Shown: positions 40,571 to 51,225 of the stretch, in pieces
Layout of the letters: each line of letters opens with the position of its first letter
How positions within the stretch are numbered: position 1 is the first letter of the stretch
Source: Geothrix sp. 21YS21S-4
GTDB lineage: Bacteria > Acidobacteriota > Holophagae > Holophagales > Holophagaceae
Direction of reading: 5' to 3'
Length of the DNA: 64,000 nt
Assembly: GCF_030845995.1 (NCBI RefSeq)
Contig: NZ_CP132719.1
Coordinates: 2,604,001 to 2,668,000 of the forward strand
Made by a program: the position numbers and the translations under genes
Notes under the pieces: generated by a model
The model's database searches: none
Told to the model about the DNA's origin: nothing
The model's input: the letters and a program-made list of their open reading frames with translations, nothing else

Positions 40571-40929
40571 CAGCGGCGCCCGTAGTCGTCCTGGAGGCGC
40601 TCGATGTCCGTCTCGTCGAAGGTGCCCAGGCTCACCTCCAGCACCCGCACCGGCGTCGGCGAATCCGCGTCGCAGCGCAGCCGATGGGTGCAGCCGAGGG
40701 GCAGCCAGATCTCCTCCCCCACGGCGGGGCGCAGTTCCGCGCCGTCCCGGTCCACCACCACGCCGGGATCCAGCGCCACCCACAGCTCGCCCCGGTGGCC
40801 GTGCCGCTGAAGGCTCAGCTTCTGCCCGGGATTGCAGGTGAGAATCTTCACCGTGCAGGGCGTGTTGAGGGCGTACTGGTCGAAGCAGCCCCAGGGCTTG
40901 TCCACGTGGAGGGTTTCGGGTCGGTCCAT
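40570..40929 (-). CDS. Cupin domain protein (mannose-6-phosphate isomerase type II-like)
   Basis: A 119-residue single cupin. It matches the C-terminal domain of bifunctional ManC/AlgA, the mannose-6-phosphate isomerase part: DKPWGCFDQYALNTPCTVKI near the start, then the metal-binding core LSLQRHGHRGELWVALDPG and IWLPLGCTHRL. The paired histidines and glutamate are the expected metal ligands. It lies 43 bases after the stand-alone nucleotidyltransferase gene, so the classic fusion appears as two genes here. Confidence 0.85.
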   Translation of the reverse strand: MDRPETLHVDKPWGCFDQYALNTPCTVKILTCNPGQKLSLQRHGHRGELWVALDPGVVVDRDGAELRPAVGEEIWLPLGCTHRLRCDADSPTPVRVLEVSLGTFDETDIERLQDDYGRR

Positions 40930-40972
40930 GCGCGGTAGTGTAGCGGGACTCGGGGAAGGCGGAGCCCGCCCT

Positions 40973-42043
40973 TTACAGCAGGTCCGCGCGCCCTTCCGCC
41001 TGGAGCCGCTCGACGATCTGCTTGACGGTCTGCGCGCGGTCCCGGTGGCAGATGAGCAGGGCGTCGTCCGCGTCCACGACGATCAGATTCTCCACGCCGC
41101 TGGCGGCGATGAGGCGCTTCCCGCCGAAGAAGGCGCTGTTGTGCGTGTCCAGCAGGAGCGTGTCGCCCCGGGTGACATTTCCCTCCGAATCGGCCTGGTG
41201 GAACTCGATGGCGGCGGGCCAGGAACCCACGTCCGACCACCGGAAGCGGGTGGGCACCACGGCGACGGTCCCGGCCTTCTCCATGAGGGCGACGTCGATG
41301 GCCACTTTAGGTAGCTGGCCGTAGGCCGCGGCCAGGGCCGAGGGTTCGGCGCCGGCGGCGGTCCAGGCGTCCAGGGGCGCCAGAACGTCGGGAGCATGCT
41401 TCTCCAGCCCTTCGCGGAAGTCGGCGAGGGTCCACACGAACATCCCCGCATTCCAGTAGTGGCGCCCGGATTCCAGGTATTCCATGGCCACGTCCGCCGG
41501 GGGCTTCTCCCGGAAGGCCTTCACCTGGAGGACGGGCCCCTTCCCTTCGGACTCGATGTAGCCATAGCCGGTCTCGGGATAGGTGGGCCTGATTCCGAAG
41601 GTCACCAGCTCGTGGGCCGACTGCGCGTGGTCCACGGCGAGGTCCAGATCCTCCAAGAAGATCTCGCGGTCCCCGATCCAGTGGTCGGCGGAGAGGACGG
41701 CCATGACGCCGCCGGGCACCTTCCGCTCGATCTGCACCAGGGCCAGGGCGAGGCAGGGCGCGGTGTTCCGGCCCTCGGGCTCCACGATCACGTTTTCCGC
41801 GGGAAGTTCGGGCAGCATCCGGCGGGTCTCGGCGGCGAGGTCCTCCGTCGTCACCACGAAGATCCGCTCGGGAGGCACGTGGCCGTCCAGGCGGCGAACG
41901 GTCTGGTGCAGCAGGGTCTCGGTGCCCGCGATGGCGAGGAACTGCTTGGGCCGCGCGTTGCGGCTGTGGGGCCAGAAGCGCGTGCCCCGGCCGCCGGCCA
42001 TCACGACTGCCACGAGGGAATCCTGGGAACGCTCCGCCATCAT
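40973..42043 (-). CDS. manC: Mannose-1-phosphate guanylyltransferase, nucleotidyltransferase domain only
   Basis: Makes GDP-mannose from mannose-1-phosphate and GTP for surface polysaccharide. The 356-residue protein has the nucleotidyltransferase signature VVMAGGRGTRFWPHSRNARP with KQFL, then VLSADHWIGD and WNAGMFVWTL, and ends in the left-handed helix region, without the cupin isomerase domain of longer ManC proteins. The cupin is the next gene. Two adjacent ATGs are possible; the second (42040) has the better spacing from AGGAGG. Confidence 0.93.
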   Translation of the reverse strand: MMAERSQDSLVAVVMAGGRGTRFWPHSRNARPKQFLAIAGTETLLHQTVRRLDGHVPPERIFVVTTEDLAAETRRMLPELPAENVIVEPEGRNTAPCLALALVQIERKVPGGVMAVLSADHWIGDREIFLEDLDLAVDHAQSAHELVTFGIRPTYPETGYGYIESEGKGPVLQVKAFREKPPADVAMEYLESGRHYWNAGMFVWTLADFREGLEKHAPDVLAPLDAWTAAGAEPSALAAAYGQLPKVAIDVALMEKAGTVAVVPTRFRWSDVGSWPAAIEFHQADSEGNVTRGDTLLLDTHNSAFFGGKRLIAASGVENLIVVDADDALLICHRDRAQTVKQIVERLQAEGRADLL

Positions 42044-42106
42044 CGACCTCCTGCCGCCGCGCGACCCTTCCAGGGAACCACGCCCCCGCCGCCCCTCACA
42101 AGGCGG

Positions 42107-43075
42107 CTAGCGCGACAGGACGCCCACCAGCTCGCCCAGGTCCCCGGGCGGGACGGGATGGGGATCCAGGACCCTCGCCAGCGGCTGGATCGCCAGGGCG
42201 CCCGCCACTTCGCCCAGATAGAAGCCCTTCTGCCCGGCATCCAGCAGGCGGACGGCGGCGGCGCCCCAGCGGCTGCCCCAGATCCGGTCCAGGGCGGAAG
42301 GGCTTCCGCCCCGCTGGATGTGCCCCAGGACCACCACTCGGAGGTCCAGCCCGTGATCCCGGCGCAGCCGGTCGCCCACGGCCATGGCATTGCCTGCGCT
42401 GTCCCCTTCGGCCACCACCACGATGGAGCTGCGCTTGCCCCGCAGCCAGTTGGTGTGGAGGTGCGTCACCAGCGTCTCGTAGGAATCGTCGGGAGATTCG
42501 GGATAGAGCACCGCTTCCGCGCCGCAGGCGATGGCGGTGTGGACGGCCAGCATCCCCGAGCTGCGCCCCATCACCTCCACCAGGAACAGGCGCCCGTGGC
42601 TGGAGGCGGTGTCGCGGATGCGGTCGATGGCCTCCACCGCGGTGTTGAGGGCCGTGTCGAAACCCAGGGTACGGTCCGTGCCCGGCAGGTCGTTGTCGAT
42701 GGTCCCGGGAATCCCGGCGCAGGCGATACCGTGCTCCCGCTGGAGGGCCTCCGCCGCCCGGAAGCTGCCGTCGCCGCCGATCACCACCAGGGCGTCGATC
42801 CCCGCGGCGCGGAGATTCGCGACGGCCACCGCCCGTCGTTCGGGCTGATGGAATTCCGGGCAGCGGGCGGTATGGAGGACGGTGCCTCCCCGCTGGAGGA
42901 TGTTGGCGCAGGCCCGGCTCGGGAGCGGCGCCATGTCCCCTTCCAGCAGCCCCTGGTAGCCCTGGCGGATCCCCCAGGCCTCGTGCCCCAGGGCGTCCGC
43001 CTGGCGTACCGCGGCGCGGATGGCCGCGTTCATGCCAGGTGCGTCCCCGCCGGAGGTGAGGACGCCGATCCTCAT
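42107..43075 (-). CDS. pfkA: ATP-dependent 6-phosphofructokinase
   Basis: Glycolytic kinase that converts fructose-6-phosphate to fructose-1,6-bisphosphate. The 322-residue length is that of the E. coli type. The nucleotide site GGDGSF has glycine, not aspartate, at the position that separates ATP from pyrophosphate users, so ATP is the likely donor. The catalytic region PGTIDNDLPGTD and the substrate site MGRSSGM are present. The start overlaps the stop of the preceding small gene (ATGA). Confidence 0.94.
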   Translation of the reverse strand: MRIGVLTSGGDAPGMNAAIRAAVRQADALGHEAWGIRQGYQGLLEGDMAPLPSRACANILQRGGTVLHTARCPEFHQPERRAVAVANLRAAGIDALVVIGGDGSFRAAEALQREHGIACAGIPGTIDNDLPGTDRTLGFDTALNTAVEAIDRIRDTASSHGRLFLVEVMGRSSGMLAVHTAIACGAEAVLYPESPDDSYETLVTHLHTNWLRGKRSSIVVVAEGDSAGNAMAVGDRLRRDHGLDLRVVVLGHIQRGGSPSALDRIWGSRWGAAAVRLLDAGQKGFYLGEVAGALAIQPLARVLDPHPVPPGDLGELVGVLSR

Positions 43076-43389
43076 TTCGCCTTCCGCTTGGTGGCGGCGG
43101 AGCCCCGGGGGGCGCCGGCCTTGCGGGAAGCAACGGCCTTCCCCTTCTTCCGGGCGGCCTTCGTGGCGACCCGCTTCCCCTTGGGCGTGTCCCTCACGTG
43201 GAGTTCCGGCGGCGGCAGGGGCGGAGGCTCGACGATGCCGCGGGGCACGGGCGGGAGGTCGCCCTCGGAGATTCCCTGCGAAGCGGCCCGCTGGGCGCGG
43301 ACCTTCAGGACGGGATCTTCCTGCTGGGACCGGGGCGCGGCGACCAACCCCAGGGCCAGGCTGCTGATGAACAGGACGCGGCGGGGCAT
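43072..43389 (-). CDS. Small exported Lys/Ala-rich hypothetical protein
   Basis: A 105-residue protein with signal peptide MPRRVLFISSLALGLVAAP, then a Pro-rich stretch (PPVPRGIVEPPPLPPPE) and a Lys/Arg/Ala-rich C-terminal third (KAARKKGKAVASRKA). No family was recognised. Overlaps pfkA by four bases and so is co-translated with it. It resembles basic, disordered envelope or nucleoid-associated proteins. Confidence 0.7.
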   Translation of the reverse strand: MPRRVLFISSLALGLVAAPRSQQEDPVLKVRAQRAASQGISEGDLPPVPRGIVEPPPLPPPELHVRDTPKGKRVATKAARKKGKAVASRKAGAPRGSAATKRKAK

Positions 43390-43429
43390 GCTTCCTCCGA
43401 GGAACCGATTATGGCACCCCGGTGGGAAC

Positions 43430-45920
<2,491 letters not shown>

Positions 45921-45935
45921 CCGGGCCCTCTCCTT

Positions 45936-45973
45936 CACGGAAAAGTCCCGCGTTCCGGCGGGACTTTTCCGTG
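45936..45973 (+). terminator. Terminator after thiC
   Basis: A 16-bp perfect stem, CACGGAAAAGTCCCGC and complement, with a six-base loop 15 bases beyond the thiC stop. The right arm contains a run of four T. Confidence 0.85.
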
Positions 45974-46018
45974 GCGCCGCGCGTATGATCGGATCGGTTT
46001 TCCTTCCAGGAGGCAGTC

Positions 46019-46600
46019 ATGGCCGCGAAGAAGATCCTCATGCTGGTGGGCGATTTCGGCGAGGACTACGAAATCATGGTGCCCTTCCAGGCGCTCCAGG
46101 CCGTGGGCCACACGGTCCACGCGGTGTGCCCCGACAAGGGGACGGGCGAGTACGTCGCCACCGCCATCCACGATTTCGAAGGGCACCAGACCTACTCCGA
46201 GAAGCCCGGCCACCGGTTCGCGCTGAACGCCACCTTCGCCGAGGTCCGACCGGAGCAGTACGACGCCCTGGTGGTTCCTGGCGGCCGCGCGCCCGAATAC
46301 CTGCGCCTCAACCCCAAGGTCCTGGAGATCGTCCGCCACTTCTTCGACGCGAAGAAGCCCGTGGCGGCCATCTGCCACGGCGCCCAGCTCCTGGCCGCGG
46401 CCGGGGTGCTGGAGGGCCGCACCTGCTCCGCCTATCCCGCCTGCCGGGCCGAGGTGGAAGTGGCCCGCGGGAAGTACGCGGACATCGCGGTGGACGCGGC
46501 CGTGACCGACGGCAACCTGGTCACCGCCCCGGCCTGGCCCGCCCACCCCGCGTGGATCGCGCAGTTCCTGCAGGTGCTGGGCACCCGCATCGCGCTCTGA
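46019..46600 (+). CDS. DJ-1/PfpI-family protein
   Basis: A 193-residue cytosolic protein of the DJ-1/PfpI superfamily. The fold signature [20 protein letters not shown] starts it, and the nucleophile elbow cysteine is in [16 protein letters not shown]. The glutamate partner near the N-terminus (GEDYE) fits. These proteins act as deglycase, chaperone or hydratase; the specific role here is unknown. An AGGAGG site precedes the ATG. Convergent with the FKBP gene, ten bases apart. Confidence 0.9.
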   Translation: MAAKKILMLVGDFGEDYEIMVPFQALQAVGHTVHAVCPDKGTGEYVATAIHDFEGHQTYSEKPGHRFALNATFAEVRPEQYDALVVPGGRAPEYLRLNPKVLEIVRHFFDAKKPVAAICHGAQLLAAAGVLEGRTCSAYPACRAEVEVARGKYADIAVDAAVTDGNLVTAPAWPAHPAWIAQFLQVLGTRIAL

Positions 46601-46610
46601 GGCCGAAGCG

Positions 46611-47078
46611 CTACTGGACGCCCAGCAGCTCCACATCGAAGATCAGGTCGGCGTTGGGCGGGATGTCCCCGCCCGCGCCGCGCGCGCCGTAGCCCAGCGC
46701 CGCGGGGATGTGGAGGGTGCGCTTGCCGCCCACCTTCATGGACATCAGGCCCTCGTCCCAGCCCTTGATCACGCGTCCCAGGCCGATGGGAATCACCAGC
46801 GGCTCGCCGCGGTCCACCGAGCTGTCGAACTTCTTCCCGCGCTGGCCCTTGTCGGACAGCCAACCGGTGTAGTGGACCGTGCACCGCTGGCCGCGCTGGG
46901 GCAGCGGGCCCGTGCCCACCTGCGTGTCCACGTACTGGAGGCCGCTGGGCGTGGTGGTCAGGGCCGGCATCTTGGGCTTGGCCGCCGCCGGTTTCTTGGG
47001 CAGCGCCGTGGCGGAAGATGCATGGGCCGCCGCCGGCAGGGCGAGGCACAAAACGAGGGCGGACCAGGGGCGGATCAT
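46611..47078 (-). CDS. FKBP-type peptidyl-prolyl isomerase, exported
   Basis: A periplasmic folding helper of 155 residues. Residues 1-20 are a signal peptide (MIRPWSALVLCLALPAAAHA). The FKBP domain (about 45-155) has CTVHYTGWLSDKGQRGKKFD, PLVIPIGLGRVIKGWDEGL and IPAALGYGARGAGGDIPPNA, all active-site regions conserved. A Lys/Pro/Ala linker connects the two parts. ATG 47078 is preceded by AGGAGG. It is on the same strand as the histidine kinase upstream, 35 bases away. Confidence 0.93.
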   Translation of the reverse strand: MIRPWSALVLCLALPAAAHASSATALPKKPAAAKPKMPALTTTPSGLQYVDTQVGTGPLPQRGQRCTVHYTGWLSDKGQRGKKFDSSVDRGEPLVIPIGLGRVIKGWDEGLMSMKVGGKRTLHIPAALGYGARGAGGDIPPNADLIFDVELLGVQ

Positions 47079-47113
47079 GGGACCTCCTGCTCCCGAGTGT
47101 ACGTCACCCGTTT

Positions 47114-49150
47114 CTAATCCGGGGTCGGTCCAGCCTCGGGCCTGGTGCGGGGCAGGAACACCCGGAACACGGTCCCCGTCCCCGGGCGGCTGCTCAGCGT
47201 GAGGCGCCCGCCGTGGGTGTCGACGATGTGCTTCACCAGGTCCAGCCCCACGCCGGCGCCCGGCGTGGCGGCGGCGTTCTGCCCGCGGAAGAAGCGCTTG
47301 AAGATGTCCTGCTGCTGATCCTCGGGAATCCCGATCCCCGGATCCGCCACCTCGAAGGCGAACCACCCCGGCTCCGGCGAGAAGATCCGAAGGTGGATGT
47401 CGCCGCCGTCGGGCGTGTACTTGATGGCGTTGTCGAGCAGGTTCTGGAGGGCGATGGAGATCCACTCGGGATCGCAGGTCACGGTCTCGACTCCGAATCC
47501 GGCATCCACGACGATCCGGTGGGTGTCCGTCGTGGCCTGGGCGCGCGCGGCGACCATGGCGAGTTCCCGCGCCAGATCGAGGGGCTGGGGCCGGAAGGCC
47601 CAGGTTCCCGCGGCCATCCGGCCCGGATGGAAGCTGGTGTCCAAAAGGTGGAGCAGCCTGCGCACGGCCCCGCGGATCTTCCCGAGATGGCCCGGAATCC
47701 GCGCCGAGGCGCTCCCCCGCGCCATCCCGATGATCTGGGCCGAGCCGTCGATGATCGAAAGGGGCGTCCGGAACTCGTGCGAGATGGTGCTGATGAACCG
47801 CTCCTGCTCGTCCACCATCTTCCGCATCTCCGCCAGGGCCTGCTCGGCCTGGGCCTTCTCGCGGTGGAGCTCCAGCGTCCGCGCTGCCACCCGCGCCTCC
47901 AGCTCCGCGCCGTGGCGCTCCGCGGCCGCCAGCGCCTCCGTCCGCACGACGTCCCGTTCCCGCTTGAAGCGCTCCAAGCGGTAGGCCACGGGCACGTTCA
48001 TCAGGATGAGGTGGAAGATCGACGCGAGGTAGAAGGCGTGTTCCGTGGCGAACGTGGCCGGCAGCCAACCGAGGTTGCGGCCCAGCAGCAGGACGGCCCC
48101 TGCGAGTTGGACGCCGAAGGCCAGCAGGTAGAGCCGCGCCGCGCCATTTCCCCGCACGGCCAACCATCCCGCCAGCGCCCCGTTGAAGAGCGCCATCGCC
48201 AGCAGGAGGAGCTGCGTGAGCGGGGCGATCGCAAAATAACCTCCCATCGCGCAGACGGCCACGCCCGCACCCGCGAGACCCCAGACGGTCCAGCCGTAGG
48301 CGCGACCGGCCCGGGGGAAGCCCTTCCTGAAATCCACGATCCCGGAGAACACCTGCCCGCCCAGCCCGAGAAACAGGCAGTTCGTGGTTCCGATGAGCCA
48401 CTGGAACACCCGCGGATGATCCGGCGTGAACAGGAGATTCCCGTACCCGGACGTGCCCAGGGACAGGAGGATCATGCAGCCGACGTAGGCCCCGTAGTGG
48501 AGATGCAGGCTCTCCCGCAGGCGGATCCAGTACACGAGGTTGCCGATCAGGATGATGAAGGCGATCCCGAAGAAGCCTCCGAACCAGAAGCTCTCTCGGA
48601 CGGCCGCGCCCCAGAACGCCCCGGGCTCCCACAGGATGGGCTCCACCGCCATGGTGGTCCGCGTGGCCACGCGCAGGAAGCAGACCTGCGGGCGATGGGA
48701 CGCGAAGGCCGGAGGCGGCAGGGAGAACACCGCATGGCGGTAGCGATCCGCCGCTCCGGTCAGGGGAAGGATCGCGCCCCGCGGCTGCTCCGTGTAGGTC
48801 CCCTCGGCCCCGGGCGAGAACAGGCGGATGTCCTCCAGGAACGCGACGGGGACTTCCAGCTTCCGGTCCCCGGTGGCGCTCCCCCAGAAAAGGGTGAAGC
48901 GCAGCCAGACCGTTCCCTTTCCGTAGCCCCGGGAGACGTTTCCCGGCAGCGGCGCGAAGGCGCACCCTTCCGCGGCGGCCTGAACCTCCGCCAACGACAG
49001 CCGGCCTGCGGGATCCGTCAGGAGTTCCAGGTGGCCCGCGAGCGGGATCCGCCCGCCCCGCGCCACCGTCACCTCGGGCGCGGCCCAGGCGCTCACCGCC
49101 GCCAGCCATCCGGCGACCAGCGCCGACAGGGCGCGCCGCAGGCTCCTCAT
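47114..49150 (-). CDS. 7TMR-DISM sensor histidine kinase
   Basis: A 678-residue sensor kinase. It has a signal peptide (1-23), an extracytoplasmic sensor of the 7TMR-DISM extracellular type (about 25-180), seven helices (about 185-395), a coiled-coil, then HisKA with the acceptor histidine in FISTISHEFRTPLSIIDG and the ATPase domain with NLLDNAIKYTPDGGD, ADPGIGIPE and GAGVGLDLVKHIV. Such sensors usually bind carbohydrate or small ligands outside the membrane. It overlaps the response regulator gene by four bases, so they are a pair. Confidence 0.9.
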   Translation of the reverse strand: MRSLRRALSALVAGWLAAVSAWAAPEVTVARGGRIPLAGHLELLTDPAGRLSLAEVQAAAEGCAFAPLPGNVSRGYGKGTVWLRFTLFWGSATGDRKLEVPVAFLEDIRLFSPGAEGTYTEQPRGAILPLTGAADRYRHAVFSLPPPAFASHRPQVCFLRVATRTTMAVEPILWEPGAFWGAAVRESFWFGGFFGIAFIILIGNLVYWIRLRESLHLHYGAYVGCMILLSLGTSGYGNLLFTPDHPRVFQWLIGTTNCLFLGLGGQVFSGIVDFRKGFPRAGRAYGWTVWGLAGAGVAVCAMGGYFAIAPLTQLLLLAMALFNGALAGWLAVRGNGAARLYLLAFGVQLAGAVLLLGRNLGWLPATFATEHAFYLASIFHLILMNVPVAYRLERFKRERDVVRTEALAAAERHGAELEARVAARTLELHREKAQAEQALAEMRKMVDEQERFISTISHEFRTPLSIIDGSAQIIGMARGSASARIPGHLGKIRGAVRRLLHLLDTSFHPGRMAAGTWAFRPQPLDLARELAMVAARAQATTDTHRIVVDAGFGVETVTCDPEWISIALQNLLDNAIKYTPDGGDIHLRIFSPEPGWFAFEVADPGIGIPEDQQQDIFKRFFRGQNAAATPGAGVGLDLVKHIVDTHGGRLTLSSRPGTGTVFRVFLPRTRPEAGPTPD

Positions 49151-49878
49151 GCCCGCAGGTTCGACGTGGACAGGAAGGCGTAGCCCTCGCCGTGGCGGGC
49201 CCGCAGGGGAAACGCCTCGCCGGGACAGGCTTCCTTGGCCTTCTTCCGGAGGCGGCTGACCAGGGCCTCCAAGCGATGCTTGGAACCAGCGTCCGCGTCC
49301 CACCCCAGGAGGCCCAACAGGTCGTCGTGCTTGAAGGTCTTGCCCGGCTCCGCCATCAGCCGGACCAGCACCCGGAATTCGCTGGCGGTGAGGGAAATCG
49401 GCGTTCCCGACGGAGAGAAGACGACCGAGCCGGCCCGGTCCAGCCGCCACGGCGCCACGGGCGCTTCCGCCGCGGGTCGCTGCGACAGCCGGCGGTGGAG
49501 GCTCTTGATGGCGCCCGCCAATTCCCGGAGGTCCACCGGCTTCACGAAGTACAGGTCCGCCCCCCCGGCGAGGCCCCGCACCCGGTCTTCCACCTGGCCC
49601 CGCGCGGTGAGCATGAGGATCCCCAGCGCCGGGCGCTCCTGCCGCAGCCGTCGCGCCGCGGAGAAGCCATCCTCCCCCGGCAATCCCAGGTCGAGGACGA
49701 GAATATCCGCCTCCCGCGCCGCGAAGAACGTTTCCAGCGCCTCCGCGGACGACACGCCCCACGCGGCCATCCCGAAGTCCGGGAGCCCCACCAACAGGAT
49801 GTCGCGGAGGTCGTCGTCGTCCTCGCACACCACGACCCGGATCCGGGCAGCGGAAAGTTCAGGCATGGGCGTGTCCAT
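49147..49878 (-). CDS. Response regulator with winged-helix output domain
   Basis: A 243-residue response regulator of the OmpR type. The receiver domain (about 12-125) has the acidic pair VCEDDDD, phospho-acceptor DILVLDLGLPGEDG, and the lysine in YFVKPVD. The C-terminal winged helix (about 150-240) has LTASEFRVLVRLMAEPG and RLEALVSRLRKK near the recognition helix. It overlaps the 7TMR-DISM kinase gene. The start has no clear ribosome site, and a second ATG four codons later is possible. Confidence 0.92.
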   Translation of the reverse strand: MDTPMPELSAARIRVVVCEDDDDLRDILLVGLPDFGMAAWGVSSAEALETFFAAREADILVLDLGLPGEDGFSAARRLRQERPALGILMLTARGQVEDRVRGLAGGADLYFVKPVDLRELAGAIKSLHRRLSQRPAAEAPVAPWRLDRAGSVVFSPSGTPISLTASEFRVLVRLMAEPGKTFKHDDLLGLLGWDADAGSKHRLEALVSRLRKKAKEACPGEAFPLRARHGEGYAFLSTSNLRA

Positions 49879-49942
49879 TCGCCCCAGCCTACCATTCCCT
49901 ACAAGGTCCTCCTGAATGTCCGGCGGCCCGGAGAAGGAGGCT

Positions 49943-50377
49943 TCAGCCCTCGAGGGCCTCCAGCTGAGCCTTGGCCCGCCGCACGCCCAGGGTCCTCACC
50001 GACGCGATGGCCGCGAGCTGCTGGGGACGGGGCTTGGATTTTCCGGTCTCCCAGTTGTAGACAGTCTGGGCGGAGACGCCGAGCAGCTTCCCCATCTCCG
50101 CGGCGGACAGGCCCAGCCGCTTCCGCTGCGTGGCGAGCCCCTTGGCCCGGAATCGGAGGCGGGGGCCCGCTTCGCCCTCGGCAGCCGCCGCCTTGGGCAC
50201 GGCCTTCTTCGCCACGCGCGACAGGTTCTTCTCCAGGGCCGCCACCCGCCGCTTCAGGGCGGCGATGTCCGAGCGGTACTGGGCCGAGGCCTTCTTCAGG
50301 GTTTCGAGCTCGTTCCGGACTTCCTTCCGGGCCAGCCTCAGGATCTCGGATTTGAGGACTGTCGCGATATTCGGCAT
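49943..50377 (-). CDS. HTH (XRE-type) regulator with N-terminal coiled-coil
   Basis: A 144-residue protein. Residues 1-60 form a basic coiled-coil (TLKKASAQYRSDIAALKRRV). Residues about 80-135 hold a Cro/C1-type helix-turn-helix, RKRLGLSAAEMGKLLGVSAQ followed by TVYNWETGKSKPRPQQLAAI. This order (dimerising coil first, DNA-binding last) differs from ordinary phage repressors and suggests a chromosome- or stress-related regulator. No operator was identified. The AT-rich upstream interval (50378-50531) probably holds its promoter. Confidence 0.8.
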   Translation of the reverse strand: MPNIATVLKSEILRLARKEVRNELETLKKASAQYRSDIAALKRRVAALEKNLSRVAKKAVPKAAAAEGEAGPRLRFRAKGLATQRKRLGLSAAEMGKLLGVSAQTVYNWETGKSKPRPQQLAAIASVRTLGVRRAKAQLEALEG

Positions 50378-50531
50378 GTATGAGCTCCAGAATTGATGGA
50401 TCGGAATGATCGTGACAGAAATTCCCGGGATGGGAAGTATCCGTCATTTTCGATTTAACTAGCCACTTCGAAAAGCCCCGCTCTCCGCTTAAAACTGCCT
50501 CCGGAGATAAATCCCCCTGAAGATAAGCGCC

Positions 50532-51155
50532 TCATCTGGATTTGAGGACCGCCACCAGGTCGAAATTCGGATCAGCCGCGAAGTCCGATGGCGCAATGAA
50601 TCCCAGCTGGTTCCACTGGACCTCCAGGTCCACCTGCTCGTAGCACTGGGCCACGTACTCCGAGCAGATGAACTCGCGGTCGGGCTCTATTTTCTTCAGC
50701 TGCTTCTTCGTGAATGGGACTTTGGAAGCCAGGATCCGGGCGGCCATCTTGGCGATCTCGTCCTTGTCGTAGGGATAGCCGAACTGGTCCACGGCGTACT
50801 GGGCGAGCGCGGTGAGCTTCTTCGCGCCCACCGCAGCGAACTTGCGGTTCCGGATGATCGCCATGCCCCCTGGATAGGGCTTTCCGTCGTTCGCGTAGTC
50901 CTCCAGGTACTTGGACAACCGCACGGTCCGCACGCCGATGGGCTCCACGCTCTCCAGGAGCATGATCCGGTCGATGGCATCCAGGCGGAGAATGAAGGCG
51001 ACGTGGCTCCACACGCTGGCCGTGGCCTGCTGGATCATGGATGAGAAGACGCCGGTGCCCGAGCAGATCAGGACGTCCCCGTTCTGGAGGTCCTTTCGGA
51101 TCTTCGCGTAATCGGCCGCGGGGTCCGGGGGAAACGCATCGACGCTGAGGGCCAT
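50532..51155 (-). CDS. YiiX/YaeF-type permuted NlpC/P60-like cysteine hydrolase
   Basis: A 207-residue protein of the YiiX (C92) permuted papain-fold family. The His and Cys expected of the active site are in ASVWSHVAFILRL and REFICSEYVAQCYEQ, with the first motif NGDVLICSGTG opening the domain. No signal peptide is visible, unlike many family members that are exported. Substrates may be lipid- or peptide-amide bonds; unknown. It lies 70 bases downstream of topB on the same strand. Confidence 0.8.
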   Translation of the reverse strand: MALSVDAFPPDPAADYAKIRKDLQNGDVLICSGTGVFSSMIQQATASVWSHVAFILRLDAIDRIMLLESVEPIGVRTVRLSKYLEDYANDGKPYPGGMAIIRNRKFAAVGAKKLTALAQYAVDQFGYPYDKDEIAKMAARILASKVPFTKKQLKKIEPDREFICSEYVAQCYEQVDLEVQWNQLGFIAPSDFAADPNFDLVAVLKSR

Positions 51156-51225
51156 GGGGCGCTCCGGAGAGAAGGGCCTTTTCGGGAAAGCCCCACTAGG
51201 ATAGTCCTTCTCCGATTCGATCTGC

